Positions 44,299-53,622 of a stretch of DNA of 64,000 bases are shown here, one piece after another (within the stretch, counting starts at the first letter, position 1; the number at the start of each line of letters is the position of its first letter). The translations under genes and the position numbers were made by a program. Below the pieces are notes generated by a model that was not told the origin of the DNA, ran no database searches, and saw nothing but the letters and a program-made list of their open reading frames with translations. This stretch comes from an uncultured Prevotella sp. (lineage in GTDB: Bacteria > Bacteroidota > Bacteroidia > Bacteroidales > Bacteroidaceae), in the NCBI GenBank assembly GCA_944320305.1, contig CALUGW010000001.1:1-64000 (forward strand), in the 5' to 3' direction.

Positions 44299-46824
44299 TT
44301 AATTTTTACATTTTGTCACTTTAGCTGTCTTGCCTCCGGCCTTGACAATATAAACTCCGTTGCCAGGCACCGTCACCACCGTGCGGCCTCCGTCGGCAGT
44401 CGTGCGCTTGACGAGTGCGCCGCCCGTGCTGTAAATCTCAACCGTGCCGGTTGCGCCGTCGATTGCGATGCCGCTGTCGGTGGCCGTCACCCTCAGTTGT
44501 CCGCCAGCCGTGGCAGACTCGATGCCTGTTGTCGCTATTGCCTTTATGTTTCTGAAGTTTCTCCAGTTGGCGGCGTTTTTATATGCGTCCACAGATTCTG
44601 CCGGAACGTAGAGTGTCGCGGTCGCGTAGGTCTTGCCGGCAAAGGCGTCATTGTTGTAGATTGTGGGCACTGCCGGGTTTAAAGACTTTATGGTCGTCAA
44701 GTTTATGCAGCTCATAAACGCACCGTCGTAAATGTTCAATATGCTTTGCGGCAAGATGATGCTGTCGAGGCTTGTGCAGCCGTAAAAAGCATTGCCCATT
44801 ATGTCTGACACACCGTCAGCAATATCTACACTCGAAAGGCTCGTGCAAGCATAGAATGTGTTCTCGTTTATGCAATTTACATTTGCCGGAATGTTTACGC
44901 TCTTCAGACCTGTGCAGCGTTCAAACGCTTCAGGACCGATAATGATGACGCTTTCCGGAATGCGGACACTCTCAAGGCTTGCGCAACCGCTGAATGCATT
45001 TTTCCCGATGGAGGTCACACTCTCCGGGATGTTGATGCTTTCAAGACCCAGACACTCGTGGAAGAGCGAATCTGATATTTTTGTCGAGCCGTCGAGTATG
45101 TCCACGCTCAAGTTGGTGCATCCTGCGAAGAATTCTTTGCCGTCTTTCTTTGTCATCGCTCCGGGCATGGTTACGCTCTTCAGACCGGTGCAGCCGCTGA
45201 AAGCGTCAGCGCCTATCTCTGTCACACTTTCTGGAATGTTTATTTTCGTCAGGCCGGTGCAGTTGGCTAAAAGTCCGCTTGTGATTCTTGTAGAGCCGTC
45301 AGTAATGTTTACCGTCAGGTCTGTGCAGTCGGGGAAGAGGGTTTGTTCTTCGCCGTTCTTTATTATTTCCCCTGGCATTGTTACGCTCTTCAGCCCTGTG
45401 CATCCGTTGAAGGCGCCATCGTCTATTGACGCCACGCTCTGCGGAATGCTGATGCCCGTGAGGCCCGGGCAGTTGTTGAAAAGGTCGCACGATATTTTTT
45501 CAGAGCCGTCAAGTATTTCCGCTGTCAGGTCTGTGCAGTCTTTGAAAATGTTTTGGTTGACCTCGCTTGTTATTTCACCCGGCAATGTTACTTTTCTCAG
45601 TTCTGTACATCCTCTGAATGCGCCTGACCCGATTGATTTTACGCTTTTTGGAATGTTGATGTTTGTCAATCCTTTGCAGTCGTAGAAGAGAGCGGCAGAT
45701 ATTCTTGTTGAGCCGTCAAGAATATTTACGGACAGATCGGTGCATTTGTTGAAAATGAATTTTACAATAGTTTTTCCATCAATATATTCTTCCTCAATAT
45801 CCCCCGGCATCGTTACATTTCTGAGATTGGTGCATTCATAGAAAGCATTCTCGCCAATGTCGGTCAGAGTTTCGGGAATCGTCAAGTCTGTAAGAGCCGT
45901 GCACCGGCTGAAAGCACTTTCGCCGATGGCCGATGTGCTGTCGGAAAAGTTTATGTTCTTCAGGCTGCTGCAGCCTGAAAAGGCATACTTGCCAATGGCT
46001 GCCTTTCCTTCGGAAAAAGTGACGTCAGTAAGGGCAAAGCAGTCCTGGAAGGCGCCGTAGTCAATGGTTTTCACTCCCTTGGGGATTGTTACCTCTTTCA
46101 GGCTGTAGCATTCCCAGAAGGCATACCGCCCAATGGTTGTCACATTGTCGGGAATGGTTATGTTTGTCAGGCCGGTGCAGCCATGAAATGCCCACATTTT
46201 GAATTCCGTTACGCTGCTTGGCAGCGTGATGCTCGTCAGGCTTTGGCATCCGTCAAATGTGTTGTCTTCGATGATTGCAACTCCGTCTGGTATGTTGATG
46301 TCTTTCAGACTGTGGCAATAAGCGAATGCGTATTGTCCTATTTTTGTCACGCTTTTCGGAATAGTGATGCTTGTCAAACTGTTGCAGCCACTGAACGATG
46401 AGTTGGGAATGGTCGTTATGCTTTGGGGAATTGTTACATCTGTCAGGCTGCCGCAGCCATAGAAAACTCTATTTCCGATGTTTGTAACACTTTCCGGGAT
46501 TGTTGCTTTAGTAAGATTGGGGCAATCTTGGAAAGCGCTGTTTCCGATAGACGTGACACTCTGCGGGATGGTTATGGCCGTAAGATTTTCGCACTCGGAG
46601 AACGCTTGATATCCAACAGCAGTCACAGTGTATCCGTTAGCCTGCCCAGGAATCGTGATGTCGCCGCTATATTCTTCATCTCCTTGTGTCACCTCGCAGG
46701 TCTTGTCTTTTTCCGACAGGATGTTGTAGTAAATGCCGTCCGCCACAAGGTCGTAGGCGGAAGCCGTCAGCGACGCCATGAGGCAGAGTGCGGCTGCGAC
46801 GCCGTTTTTTGTAAAATGAATCAT
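44299..46824 (-). CDS. BspA-type leucine-rich repeat surface protein, probable T9SS cargo
   Basis: The 841-residue protein has a signal peptide (~1-23, ending TASA). About thirty LRR_5 repeats of the form SITIPxSVTxIGxxAFxxCxxL follow. Residues ~335-615 form a higher-order pattern of about 70 residues (TMPGEI..., ILDGSxxIS...LFxxC, INIPxSV...AFxGCTGLKSV), repeated four times. The C-terminus (~765-841) has the look of a type IX secretion sorting domain (VEIYSTGGALVKRT ... NGVYIVKAGGKTAKV). It is probably surface-exposed and adhesive (inference). Confidence 0.88.
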   Translation of the reverse strand: MIHFTKNGVAAALCLMASLTASAYDLVADGIYYNILSEKDKTCEVTQGDEEYSGDITIPGQANGYTVTAVGYQAFSECENLTAITIPQSVTSIGNSAFQDCPNLTKATIPESVTNIGNRVFYGCGSLTDVTIPQSITTIPNSSFSGCNSLTSITIPKSVTKIGQYAFAYCHSLKDINIPDGVAIIEDNTFDGCQSLTSITLPSSVTEFKMWAFHGCTGLTNITIPDNVTTIGRYAFWECYSLKEVTIPKGVKTIDYGAFQDCFALTDVTFSEGKAAIGKYAFSGCSSLKNINFSDSTSAIGESAFSRCTALTDLTIPETLTDIGENAFYECTNLRNVTMPGDIEEEYIDGKTIVKFIFNKCTDLSVNILDGSTRISAALFYDCKGLTNINIPKSVKSIGSGAFRGCTELRKVTLPGEITSEVNQNIFKDCTDLTAEILDGSEKISCDLFNNCPGLTGISIPQSVASIDDGAFNGCTGLKSVTMPGEIIKNGEEQTLFPDCTDLTVNITDGSTRITSGLLANCTGLTKINIPESVTEIGADAFSGCTGLKSVTMPGAMTKKDGKEFFAGCTNLSVDILDGSTKISDSLFHECLGLESINIPESVTSIGKNAFSGCASLESVRIPESVIIIGPEAFERCTGLKSVNIPANVNCINENTFYACTSLSSVDIADGVSDIMGNAFYGCTSLDSIILPQSILNIYDGAFMSCINLTTIKSLNPAVPTIYNNDAFAGKTYATATLYVPAESVDAYKNAANWRNFRNIKAIATTGIESATAGGQLRVTATDSGIAIDGATGTVEIYSTGGALVKRTTADGGRTVVTVPGNGVYIVKAGGKTAKVTKCKN

Positions 46825-46950
46825 AGTCGTTTTGTTTTTTTGTTATTGTCAGTTGCCTGTGGTTAAAGGGCTTTCTGCCTGTCGGCGGTGCGGCTTCTTG
46901 TCCGTTGGAACGCCGGTGGGGCAGCATAAAAACTTTTGTATTACATAAAG

Positions 46951-46981
46951 CAAAGTTAAACAAAAAACCGACGCAATCCAA
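46951..46981 (-). promoter_or_regulatory. promoter of LRR protein gene
   Basis: On the minus strand TTG (46979-46981), 20 bp, TAACTTTG (46951-46958). The leader is about 120 nt. Confidence 0.6.
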
Positions 46982-46984
46982 ACT

Positions 46985-47600
46985 TATTGCGGAATAAATT
47001 CCGGATTCCGCTTTTCAGCGGAATGTCTCCGCATAGCAGTTCGAGGTGACGTGCGAGACACGCCATATGCAGCAAAGAGACTGTCGGCAAAATAGCGGAC
47101 ATCCATTTAATTAAAAATACGCAACTAAAAACAGCATCCGCCCTCGGCGTTTTAACACACCTGCCGTGTTGCATTGCGAAATGGCCTATATCGCGATGCA
47201 ATATGGCCTGTATTGCAGGCCGAAACGGCCTGTTTTGGAGGCTAAAAAGGGTGTGCCTGCAATGCGTTGGGAATCAGACGGTTATGGAAGGCGCTCCGGG
47301 CGGCTGCTTTTAACTTAAATGTGTTAACGGCAGAATGGGCGCCGGACGGCGGGGCCTTGGGGCGCACGGCTGCCGCACGCGGCCGGTCCGGCTTGATGCT
47401 GGCTTGCGGGCGTTCGCGTCGTTCCAGGCGGCTTTGGGGCGGGCGTTGCCGTGGCGGAAACATGGCAAAAGGCTGTCCGCAGACCCACAGAAAAAATTTT
47501 TCATCTTCGGCGGCGGCTTTGAGTTTGACAAGTGTTTTCGCTTTTCTGTTCCAATTTTCCCGCTTTTTGTCCGAAATATGTTATATAACATAAAAAATAA
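46985..47600. other. non-coding gap between LRR gene and small RNA/ileS region
   Basis: No supported gene. Short frames on both strands lack family features. It contains repeat cluster C and GC-rich stretches with no recognisable structure. Confidence 0.55.
47168..47245. repeat. cluster C of GGCC-centred palindromic repeats
   Basis: Three units (TGCGAAATGGCCTATATCGCG; TGCAATATGGCCTGTATTGCAG; CCGAAACGGCCTGTTTTGG) are of the same design as clusters A, B and D, but are not inside a copy of the larger dispersed repeat. Confidence 0.7.
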
Positions 47601-47632
47601 TTTGCACGGTTGTAAATTAGTGCTTACCTTTG
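47601..47632 (+). promoter_or_regulatory. promoter of candidate small RNA upstream of ileS
   Basis: TTTG (47601-47604), 20 bp, TACCTTTG (47625-47632). This is a textbook Bacteroidetes promoter with no protein-coding gene directly behind it. Confidence 0.65.
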
Positions 47633-47637
47633 CACAC

Positions 47638-47706
47638 GTTATCCTGAATACAATCTTTTTACCTTAAATGGCTAATACCTATTGAGCAAATGCCTTTCAC
47701 TGTGAA
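47638..47706 (+). ncRNA. candidate small RNA or leader with intrinsic terminator
   Basis: Transcription from the preceding promoter would yield ~65-70 nt ending in a strong hairpin. AAATGCCTTTCACT pairs with AGTGAGAGGCATTT (14 bp, one G-U) around a GTGA-type loop, followed by TTTTGATTT. A minimal frame ATG GCT AAT ACC TAT TGA precedes the hairpin. It has no isoleucine codons, so an ileS attenuator is not obvious. ileS has its own promoter downstream. Confidence 0.5.
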
Positions 47707-47806
47707 GTGAGAGGCATTTTGATTTCCGGCCGTCGGCGGCGCGGCCTGTGTGCGCGGGCTTCGGGCATTGCGCCCGGCGCCTGTTTCCTTAATAATTGTT
47801 TTTTAT

Positions 47807-47837
47807 TTTGCAGCCTAAAAAAATTATATTAACTTTG
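47807..47837 (+). promoter_or_regulatory. promoter of ileS operon
   Basis: TTTG (47807-47810), 19 bp, TAACTTTG (47830-47837), 32 bp before the ileS ATG. Confidence 0.65.
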
Positions 47838-47869
47838 CGGCTCACAGATTAATAACGGAAAAATAAATC

Positions 47870-50800
47870 ATGGCAAACAAATTCGCCGAACATAATGGCT
47901 TGAACCTTACGGAGGTTAACAAGGAGATACTGGAGAAATGGAATGAGAACGACGTGTTCCATAAGTCGGTGGACGAGCGCGAGGGCTGCCCGCAGTTCGT
48001 CTTCTTCGAGGGGCCGCCGTCGGCCAACGGCCATCCGGGCATCCACCATGTTCTGGCGCGCTCGATAAAAGACACATTCAACCGCTACAAGACCATGAAG
48101 GGATTCCAGGTGCGCCGCAAGGCCGGCTGGGACACCCACGGGCTGCCCGTGGAGCTTGGAGTGGAGAAGGAGCTTGGCATAACGAAGGCCGACATCGACA
48201 ACGAGGAGTCGCCGCGATACATATCCGTGGAGGACTACAACCGCCGCTGCCGCGAGAACGTGATGAAGTTCACCGCCGAGTGGCGCAAGCTGACGGAGGA
48301 TATGGGCTATTTCGTTGACCTTGACAACCCCTACATCACCTACGACAACAAGTATATGGAGACCCTGTGGTGGCTGCTCCGCCAACTGTATGACAAGGGT
48401 CTGCTCTATAAGGGCTACACCATCCAGCCCTATTCGCCGGCCGCAGGCACCGGGCTCAGCTCGCACGAGCTGAACCAGCCGGGCTGCTACCGCGACGTGA
48501 AGGACACCACGGCCACGGCCCTGTTCCGTATTCTCGACCCGAAGCCGGAGTGGGCGGAGTGGGGCACGCCCTGTTTCGCTGCCTGGACCACCACGCCGTG
48601 GACTCTGCCGTCGAACACGGCGCTCTGCGTGGGGCCGAAGTTCAAGTATGCCGCGGTGCAGACGTTCAATCCTTACAACGGCGAGCGCATAACGGTCATT
48701 GTGGCAGAGGAATGCATGCACAGCTATTTCAACCCCGCCGGGGCCGACCGTGCCATGGACGACTACAAGCACGGCGACAAGGTTGTGCCCTACAGAATCG
48801 CCGGCACCTGCACCGGCGCCGAGCTGGTGGGCATGAAGTACGCGCAGCTGATGCCGTGGGTGAAGCCGTGCCAGAAGCTGGGCGACGGCGCCCCGCAGTA
48901 TGTGACCGACTATGCTGAGGCGAACCCGGACAAGGTGTTCGTGAGCGAGAACGGCAAGGAGCGCTTTGTGGAGATGGCGGACTGCGCGTTCCGCGTGATA
49001 GCCGGCGACTATGTGACGACAGACGACGGAACGGGCATCGTTCACATCGCCCCTACATTCGGCGCCGACGACGCGCGCGTGGCCACCGCCGCATGTATTC
49101 CGTCGCTCTTCCTTATTAATAAGAAAGGTGAGACAAGGCCGATGGTGGACCTGCAGGGCAAGTACTACGTTCTAAGCGAGCTTGACAGCCGCTTTGTGGA
49201 GCGGTGTGTCGACGTGGCCGCCTACTCGGCTCATGCCGGCGACTATGTGAAGAACGCATACAAGCCGGAGTTCAACGTGGGCGGAAAGTATGACGAGGCC
49301 GCAGCCGCCAAGGCCGAGGACCTGAACATCGTGCTCTGCATGGAGATGAAGCAGGAGGGCACCGTGCTGAAGATAGAGAAGCACGTGCACAGCTATCCGC
49401 ACTGCTGGCGCACGGACAAGCCTGTGCTCTACTATCCGCTCGACAGCTGGTTCATCCGCTCGACGGCCCGCAAGGAAAGGATGGCGGAGCTGAACAAGAC
49501 CATCAACTGGCAGCCGGCGTCGACCGGCACCGGCCGCTTTGGCAACTGGCTGGAGAATCTCAACGACTGGAACCTGTCGCGCTCGCGCTTCTGGGGCACA
49601 CCGCTGCCCATCTGGCGCGACGAGGACGGCGAGGAAATCTGCATCGGCAGCCTGGCCGAGCTTTACGCCGAGATTGAGCGTGCCGTTGAGGCCGGGGTGA
49701 TGAAGTCGAACCCGCTGAAGGACAAGGGCTTCGTGCCGGGCGACTATTCAAGGGAGAACTACGACAGGATAGACATGCACCGCCCGTATGTTGACAACAT
49801 CGTGCTTGTGAGCAAGAGCGGCAAGCCGATGCGGCGCGAGGCAGACCTGATAGACGTGTGGTTCGACTCTGGCTCCATGCCCTACGCTCAGATACACTAT
49901 CCGTTTGAGAACAGGGAACTGATTGACAAGAGGCTGGCTTTCCCCGCCGACTTCATCAACGAGGGCGTTGACCAGACGCGCGGCTGGTTCTTCACGCTCC
50001 ACGCCATAGCCACGATGGTGTTTGACAGTGTGGCGTTCAAGAACGTGATTTCCACCGGCCTTGTTCTCGACGCCAAGGGCAACAAGATGAGCAAGCATGT
50101 GGGCAACGTGGTAAACCCGTTCGACATGATCGAGAAGTATGGCGCCGACGCCGTACGCTTCTACATGATGACCAACTCGGAGCCGTGGGACAACCTGAAG
50201 TTCTCGCCCGAGGGCGTGGATGAGGTGCGCCGCAAGTTCTTCGGCACATTATATAATACCTACTCGTTCTTCAGCCTCTATGCCAATGTGGACGGCTTTG
50301 ACTTCTCCGAAGAGGAAATCAAGCCGGAGGAGCGCCCGGAGATTGACCGCTGGATACTGTCCGTGCTGCACTCTCTGGTGAAGAATGTGGACCGCGAGAT
50401 GCAGAATTACGACCCGACGCGGGCCGGGCGCATGATAGACCACTTCGTCAGCGACGACCTCTCAAACTGGTATGTCAGGCTGAACCGCAAGCGCTTCTGG
50501 GGCAAGGAGATGAGCAAGGACAAGCTGTCGGCCTATCAGACGCTTTACATCTGTCTGGAGACGGTGGCCAGGCTGCTTGCGCCGTTTGCCCCGTTCTATG
50601 CCGACCGTCTCTACATGGACCTCGTTACGGCCACGCGCCGCGACAGCGTTTGCTCGGTGCATCTGGCCAAGTTCCCCGTGGCCGACGAGTCGTGCATCGA
50701 CAAGGAGCTGGAGCTGCGCATGAGCCTCGCGCAGAAGATAACGTCTATGGTGCTGGCCCTGCGCCGCAAGGTGAACATAAAGGTGCGCCAGCCGCTCCAG

Positions 50801-51439
50801 AAGATAATGCTGCCCGTGGCCGACGCGGCTCAGCGCAAGCGCATTGAGGCCGTGGAGGAGCTGGTTCTCAACGAGGTGAACGTGAAGGAACTTCAGTTTG
50901 CCGACGAGGCCAACATGCTGGTGAAGAAGGTGAAGTGCAACTTCAGGACAATGGGCAAGAAGTATGGCAAGCTGATGAAGCAGATTGCAGCAAGGATGGA
51001 GTCGCTGGCCCAGGAGGAGATTCTGGAGCTGGAGCGCAACGGCTCGGCCACATTTGACATCGACGGCCAGAGCGTCACCATCGACCTTGCGGACGTTGAG
51101 GTGATAAGCGAGGACATTCCCGGCTGGCTTGTGGGCAACGACGGCAACATAACCGTGGCTCTGGAAGTGGAGCTTACCGACGAGCTGCGCAAGGAGGGGC
51201 TGGCCCGCGAGCTTATCAACCGCATCCAGAATATGCGCAAGGACAGCGGGCTCGAGATAACGGACCGCATCCGCGTGAGCCTCTCGCCGTGCGAGCAGGT
51301 GGAGCAGTCTGTGGCCGCATTCGGCGACTACATCAAGGCCCAGGTGCTGGCAGACTCGCTGGCCGTGGCCGCCAATGACGGCGAAGTGTGCGCAATCGAC
51401 GACATCAGCGTGTCGATAAGCATCGAGAAATCGCTGTGA
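47870..51439 (+). CDS. ileS: isoleucyl-tRNA synthetase
   Basis: The 1189-residue class I synthetase has the HIGH motif as HPGIH (~56-60), an editing CP1 domain with the GTGIVH(I)APTFG(A)DD segment (~387-402) and the KMSKH form of KMSKS (~742). It is the longer eukaryote-like IleRS type usual in Bacteroidetes, lacking the C-terminal zinc finger of E. coli IleRS. This type is often naturally mupirocin-tolerant (family knowledge, not tested here). It is the first gene of a run of eight. Confidence 0.95.
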   Translation: MANKFAEHNGLNLTEVNKEILEKWNENDVFHKSVDEREGCPQFVFFEGPPSANGHPGIHHVLARSIKDTFNRYKTMKGFQVRRKAGWDTHGLPVELGVEKELGITKADIDNEESPRYISVEDYNRRCRENVMKFTAEWRKLTEDMGYFVDLDNPYITYDNKYMETLWWLLRQLYDKGLLYKGYTIQPYSPAAGTGLSSHELNQPGCYRDVKDTTATALFRILDPKPEWAEWGTPCFAAWTTTPWTLPSNTALCVGPKFKYAAVQTFNPYNGERITVIVAEECMHSYFNPAGADRAMDDYKHGDKVVPYRIAGTCTGAELVGMKYAQLMPWVKPCQKLGDGAPQYVTDYAEANPDKVFVSENGKERFVEMADCAFRVIAGDYVTTDDGTGIVHIAPTFGADDARVATAACIPSLFLINKKGETRPMVDLQGKYYVLSELDSRFVERCVDVAAYSAHAGDYVKNAYKPEFNVGGKYDEAAAAKAEDLNIVLCMEMKQEGTVLKIEKHVHSYPHCWRTDKPVLYYPLDSWFIRSTARKERMAELNKTINWQPASTGTGRFGNWLENLNDWNLSRSRFWGTPLPIWRDEDGEEICIGSLAELYAEIERAVEAGVMKSNPLKDKGFVPGDYSRENYDRIDMHRPYVDNIVLVSKSGKPMRREADLIDVWFDSGSMPYAQIHYPFENRELIDKRLAFPADFINEGVDQTRGWFFTLHAIATMVFDSVAFKNVISTGLVLDAKGNKMSKHVGNVVNPFDMIEKYGADAVRFYMMTNSEPWDNLKFSPEGVDEVRRKFFGTLYNTYSFFSLYANVDGFDFSEEEIKPEERPEIDRWILSVLHSLVKNVDREMQNYDPTRAGRMIDHFVSDDLSNWYVRLNRKRFWGKEMSKDKLSAYQTLYICLETVARLLAPFAPFYADRLYMDLVTATRRDSVCSVHLAKFPVADESCIDKELELRMSLAQKITSMVLALRRKVNIKVRQPLQKIMLPVADAAQRKRIEAVEELVLNEVNVKELQFADEANMLVKKVKCNFRTMGKKYGKLMKQIAARMESLAQEEILELERNGSATFDIDGQSVTIDLADVEVISEDIPGWLVGNDGNITVALEVELTDELRKEGLARELINRIQNMRKDSGLEITDRIRVSLSPCEQVEQSVAAFGDYIKAQVLADSLAVAANDGEVCAIDDISVSISIEKSL

Positions 51440-51471
51440 GATGAATCTTTTAACAACTAAATTCAAATATT

Positions 51472-51852
51472 ATGGCTGAAAAGACACGTTATAGCGATGA
51501 GGAGCTTGAGGAGTTCAGGGGAATCATCAACGACAAACTTGCCCTGGCAAGGCGTGATTATGAGCAGATGATGGCTGTGCTGATGAACCAGGACGGCAAT
51601 GATGTGGACGACACGTCGCCAACGTACAAGATTCTGGAAGAGGGGAGCGCGACCCAGACGAAAGAGGAACTTATACAACTGGCCAGCCGTCAGCAGAAGT
51701 TCATCAAGGGACTGGAGGCCGCATTGGTGCGCATAGAGAACAAGACTTACGGCGTGGACCGCATGACAGGCAAGCTGATTCCCAAAGAGCGGCTGCGCGC
51801 GGTTCCGCACGCAACGCTAAGTGTTGAGTCGAAACAGAACAGAAAGAAATGA
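51472..51852 (+). CDS. TraR/DksA-family protein lacking zinc cysteines
   Basis: The 126-residue protein has the coiled-coil and C-terminal segment of the DksA/TraR family (IENKTYGVDRMTGKLIPKERLRAVPHAT). The cysteines of the C4 zinc finger are gone; where YGxC is usual, it reads YGVD. Short cysteine-poor DksA-like proteins are conserved beside ileS-lspA in Bacteroidales. A role on RNA polymerase is inferred by family. It lies 32 bp after ileS, and its stop overlaps lspA by 4 bp. Confidence 0.85.
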   Translation: MAEKTRYSDEELEEFRGIINDKLALARRDYEQMMAVLMNQDGNDVDDTSPTYKILEEGSATQTKEELIQLASRQQKFIKGLEAALVRIENKTYGVDRMTGKLIPKERLRAVPHATLSVESKQNRKK

Positions 51853-52511
51853 GCGTTTCCGGCAGGACAGTGACAAAAGGAAGAATGGCCGTATTTACGA
51901 TTATGGCCATTCTTTTGATTGACCAGGCGGTCAAGATATGGGTCAAGACCCACATGACGCTGCATGAGACAATAGCCGTGACAGATTGGTTCAAGATTTG
52001 TTTCATTGAAAACAACGGCATGGCTTATGGAATGGAGATTGGCAGCAAGCTGGCATTGTCATTGTTCAGGATTGTGGCCATCTGCCTTATCGGCTATTAT
52101 CTGAGGCTTCAGGTGAGGTGCGGGGCGCGCGCAGGCTACATCATTTGCCTTGCCCTGATTGTGGCCGGAGCGGCAGGCAATATATTGGACTGTATGTTTT
52201 ATGGTCTGGTATTCTCTGCTTCTTCTGATTATTACACCGCCTACTTCGTGCCGTTCGGCACTGGCTATTCCTCTTTCCTTACCGGCAAGGTGGTGGATAT
52301 GCTCTATTTCCCGCTGATAAACGGCGTGTGGCCGGAGTGGATGCCTTTTGTCGGGGGGGAGGACTTTATATTTTTCAGCCCGGTGTTCAACATTGCAGAC
52401 TCCAGCATAAGTGTCGGGGTGATACTGCTGCTCTTGTTTTTCAGAAAGGAGCTGGGCCATCTGACTTTGCGGAAAGAACCGAAAACCGTTACGCCGAATG
52501 AAGCATCGTAG
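51849..52511 (+). CDS. lspA: lipoprotein signal peptidase LspA
   Basis: The 220-residue membrane aspartyl protease removes signal peptides of lipoproteins. The catalytic pair is visible: Asp114 in GNILDCMFYG and Asp184 in FNIADSSISVG. Four membrane helices are present, with the conserved NNGMAYGM segment near 55-62. It is longer than the ~165-residue E. coli enzyme because of a periplasmic insertion, as in other Bacteroidales. It overlaps the next gene by 14 bp. Confidence 0.93.
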   Translation: MSVSGRTVTKGRMAVFTIMAILLIDQAVKIWVKTHMTLHETIAVTDWFKICFIENNGMAYGMEIGSKLALSLFRIVAICLIGYYLRLQVRCGARAGYIICLALIVAGAAGNILDCMFYGLVFSASSDYYTAYFVPFGTGYSSFLTGKVVDMLYFPLINGVWPEWMPFVGGEDFIFFSPVFNIADSSISVGVILLLLFFRKELGHLTLRKEPKTVTPNEAS

Positions 52512-53403
52512 CAGACATTCAGCCGGAGGGCGCATCGTGGCGGCTGCGCTGTTTGCCGTGGTGACCCTTTCGTGTACGCCGTCGGTGCCCGACAAGTATC
52601 TGCAGCCGGACGAGATGGAGGACATCCTGTTTGATTATTACCTGTCTCAGGCGGTGGCCAACCAGACCCAGACAAGGGCGCAGACAGCGTATAACAGGTA
52701 TGCTTATTACAACGCGGTGCTGAAAAAGCATGGTGTCACGGAGGCCGACTTTGACTCCTCGCTGGTGTATTATTACGCGAATGCGGACAGGCTGTATGAA
52801 ATCTACAAGAAGTTGGCTGAGCGCATTGAAGACGAAGCGACAGGGCTGGGAGCCTCCTTTGGCGACATTAGCCAGTTCTCAACTCTGTCGGCAAGCGGCG
52901 ACACTGCCAACATCTGGCAGGAGTCGCAGTTTGTGATGCTTACGCCGGCGCCGCCAAACAACAAGTTCTGCTTCACTATAAAGGCTGACACGACATTCAG
53001 AGTGGGCGATTCTTTTCAGTTCAACTTCATGGCTGACTTTATGTACCAGGCAGGCACGAAAGACGCCGTTGCCTATATTGCGGTGCGTTATGCGAATGAC
53101 AGCGTTTCGACCCATGTCACACACGTTGGTGTCTCGGGCATCTCACGGCTGAGAATTCCCGGAAACCAGAAAGAAAAGGTGAAGACAATCGACGGCTTTT
53201 TATATTTGAACAGAGGCAATGATGACTCGAAGACATTGAAACTGATGTTTGCCAGCCAGATTCAGTTCGTGAAGTTCCGGCAGAAGAGTGCCCCGGTCTT
53301 GCGACCGGCAAAGAGAGACAGCCTTGTGAAAACAGGGCCAGACTCTTTGGAGCGGATGTCGGACAGGCCTCAGGCGGTTGTCACCACAATTAGAAAAAAG
53401 TAA
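52498..53403 (+). CDS. DUF4296 lipoprotein
   Basis: The 301-residue protein has a signal peptide with lipobox (VVTLSC, C26), processed by the LspA encoded just upstream. The DUF4296 core is VPDKYLQPDEMEDILFDYYL and YAYYNAVLKKHGVTEADFDSSLVYY. The rest is a beta-rich extension (~130-260) and a basic tail. Function is unknown. Confidence 0.85.
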   Translation: MKHRSRHSAGGRIVAAALFAVVTLSCTPSVPDKYLQPDEMEDILFDYYLSQAVANQTQTRAQTAYNRYAYYNAVLKKHGVTEADFDSSLVYYYANADRLYEIYKKLAERIEDEATGLGASFGDISQFSTLSASGDTANIWQESQFVMLTPAPPNNKFCFTIKADTTFRVGDSFQFNFMADFMYQAGTKDAVAYIAVRYANDSVSTHVTHVGVSGISRLRIPGNQKEKVKTIDGFLYLNRGNDDSKTLKLMFASQIQFVKFRQKSAPVLRPAKRDSLVKTGPDSLERMSDRPQAVVTTIRKK

Positions 53404-53418
53404 GGAAAGGGCAGTGGC

Positions 53419-53616
53419 GTGAGGCGGATTGGAGTGCATCGTGTTGCTTGCTGCGGCAAGGTTATAGGGCCGGCAGTGGTCGTTCTGGACGGAGACCGTG
53501 TCGCAGATTATTATCTTCTTTCCGGCGAGCAGGCTTTTACAGAATGGGTCGGCGGTACTGCCGTTTTGGAAAAGGGGGCGGACGGATATGTTCATGCTTT
53601 ATTAACGGAGGATTGA
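53419..53616 (+). CDS. small conserved hypothetical protein
   Basis: The 65-residue frame (MRRIGVHRVACCGKVIGPAV ... YYLLSGEQAFTEWVGGTAVL) fills the gap between DUF4296 and the nuclease gene with 15-bp and 6-bp spacers. The HR...G...VVVLDGDRV...TEWVGG pattern resembles small proteins seen in the same place in other Bacteroidales, as I recall. No function is known. Confidence 0.6.
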   Translation: MRRIGVHRVACCGKVIGPAVVVLDGDRVADYYLLSGEQAFTEWVGGTAVLEKGADGYVHALLTED

Positions 53617-53622
53617 AAGTAG

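Noticed and set aside
46956-47201. Minus-strand 81-codon frame upstream of the LRR gene
   Set aside because: It overlaps the LRR promoter and part of the palindrome cluster, and has no recognisable features.
47849-49045. 398-codon minus-strand frame opposite ileS
   Set aside because: It lies wholly inside a conserved synthetase gene; composition is that of an antisense shadow.
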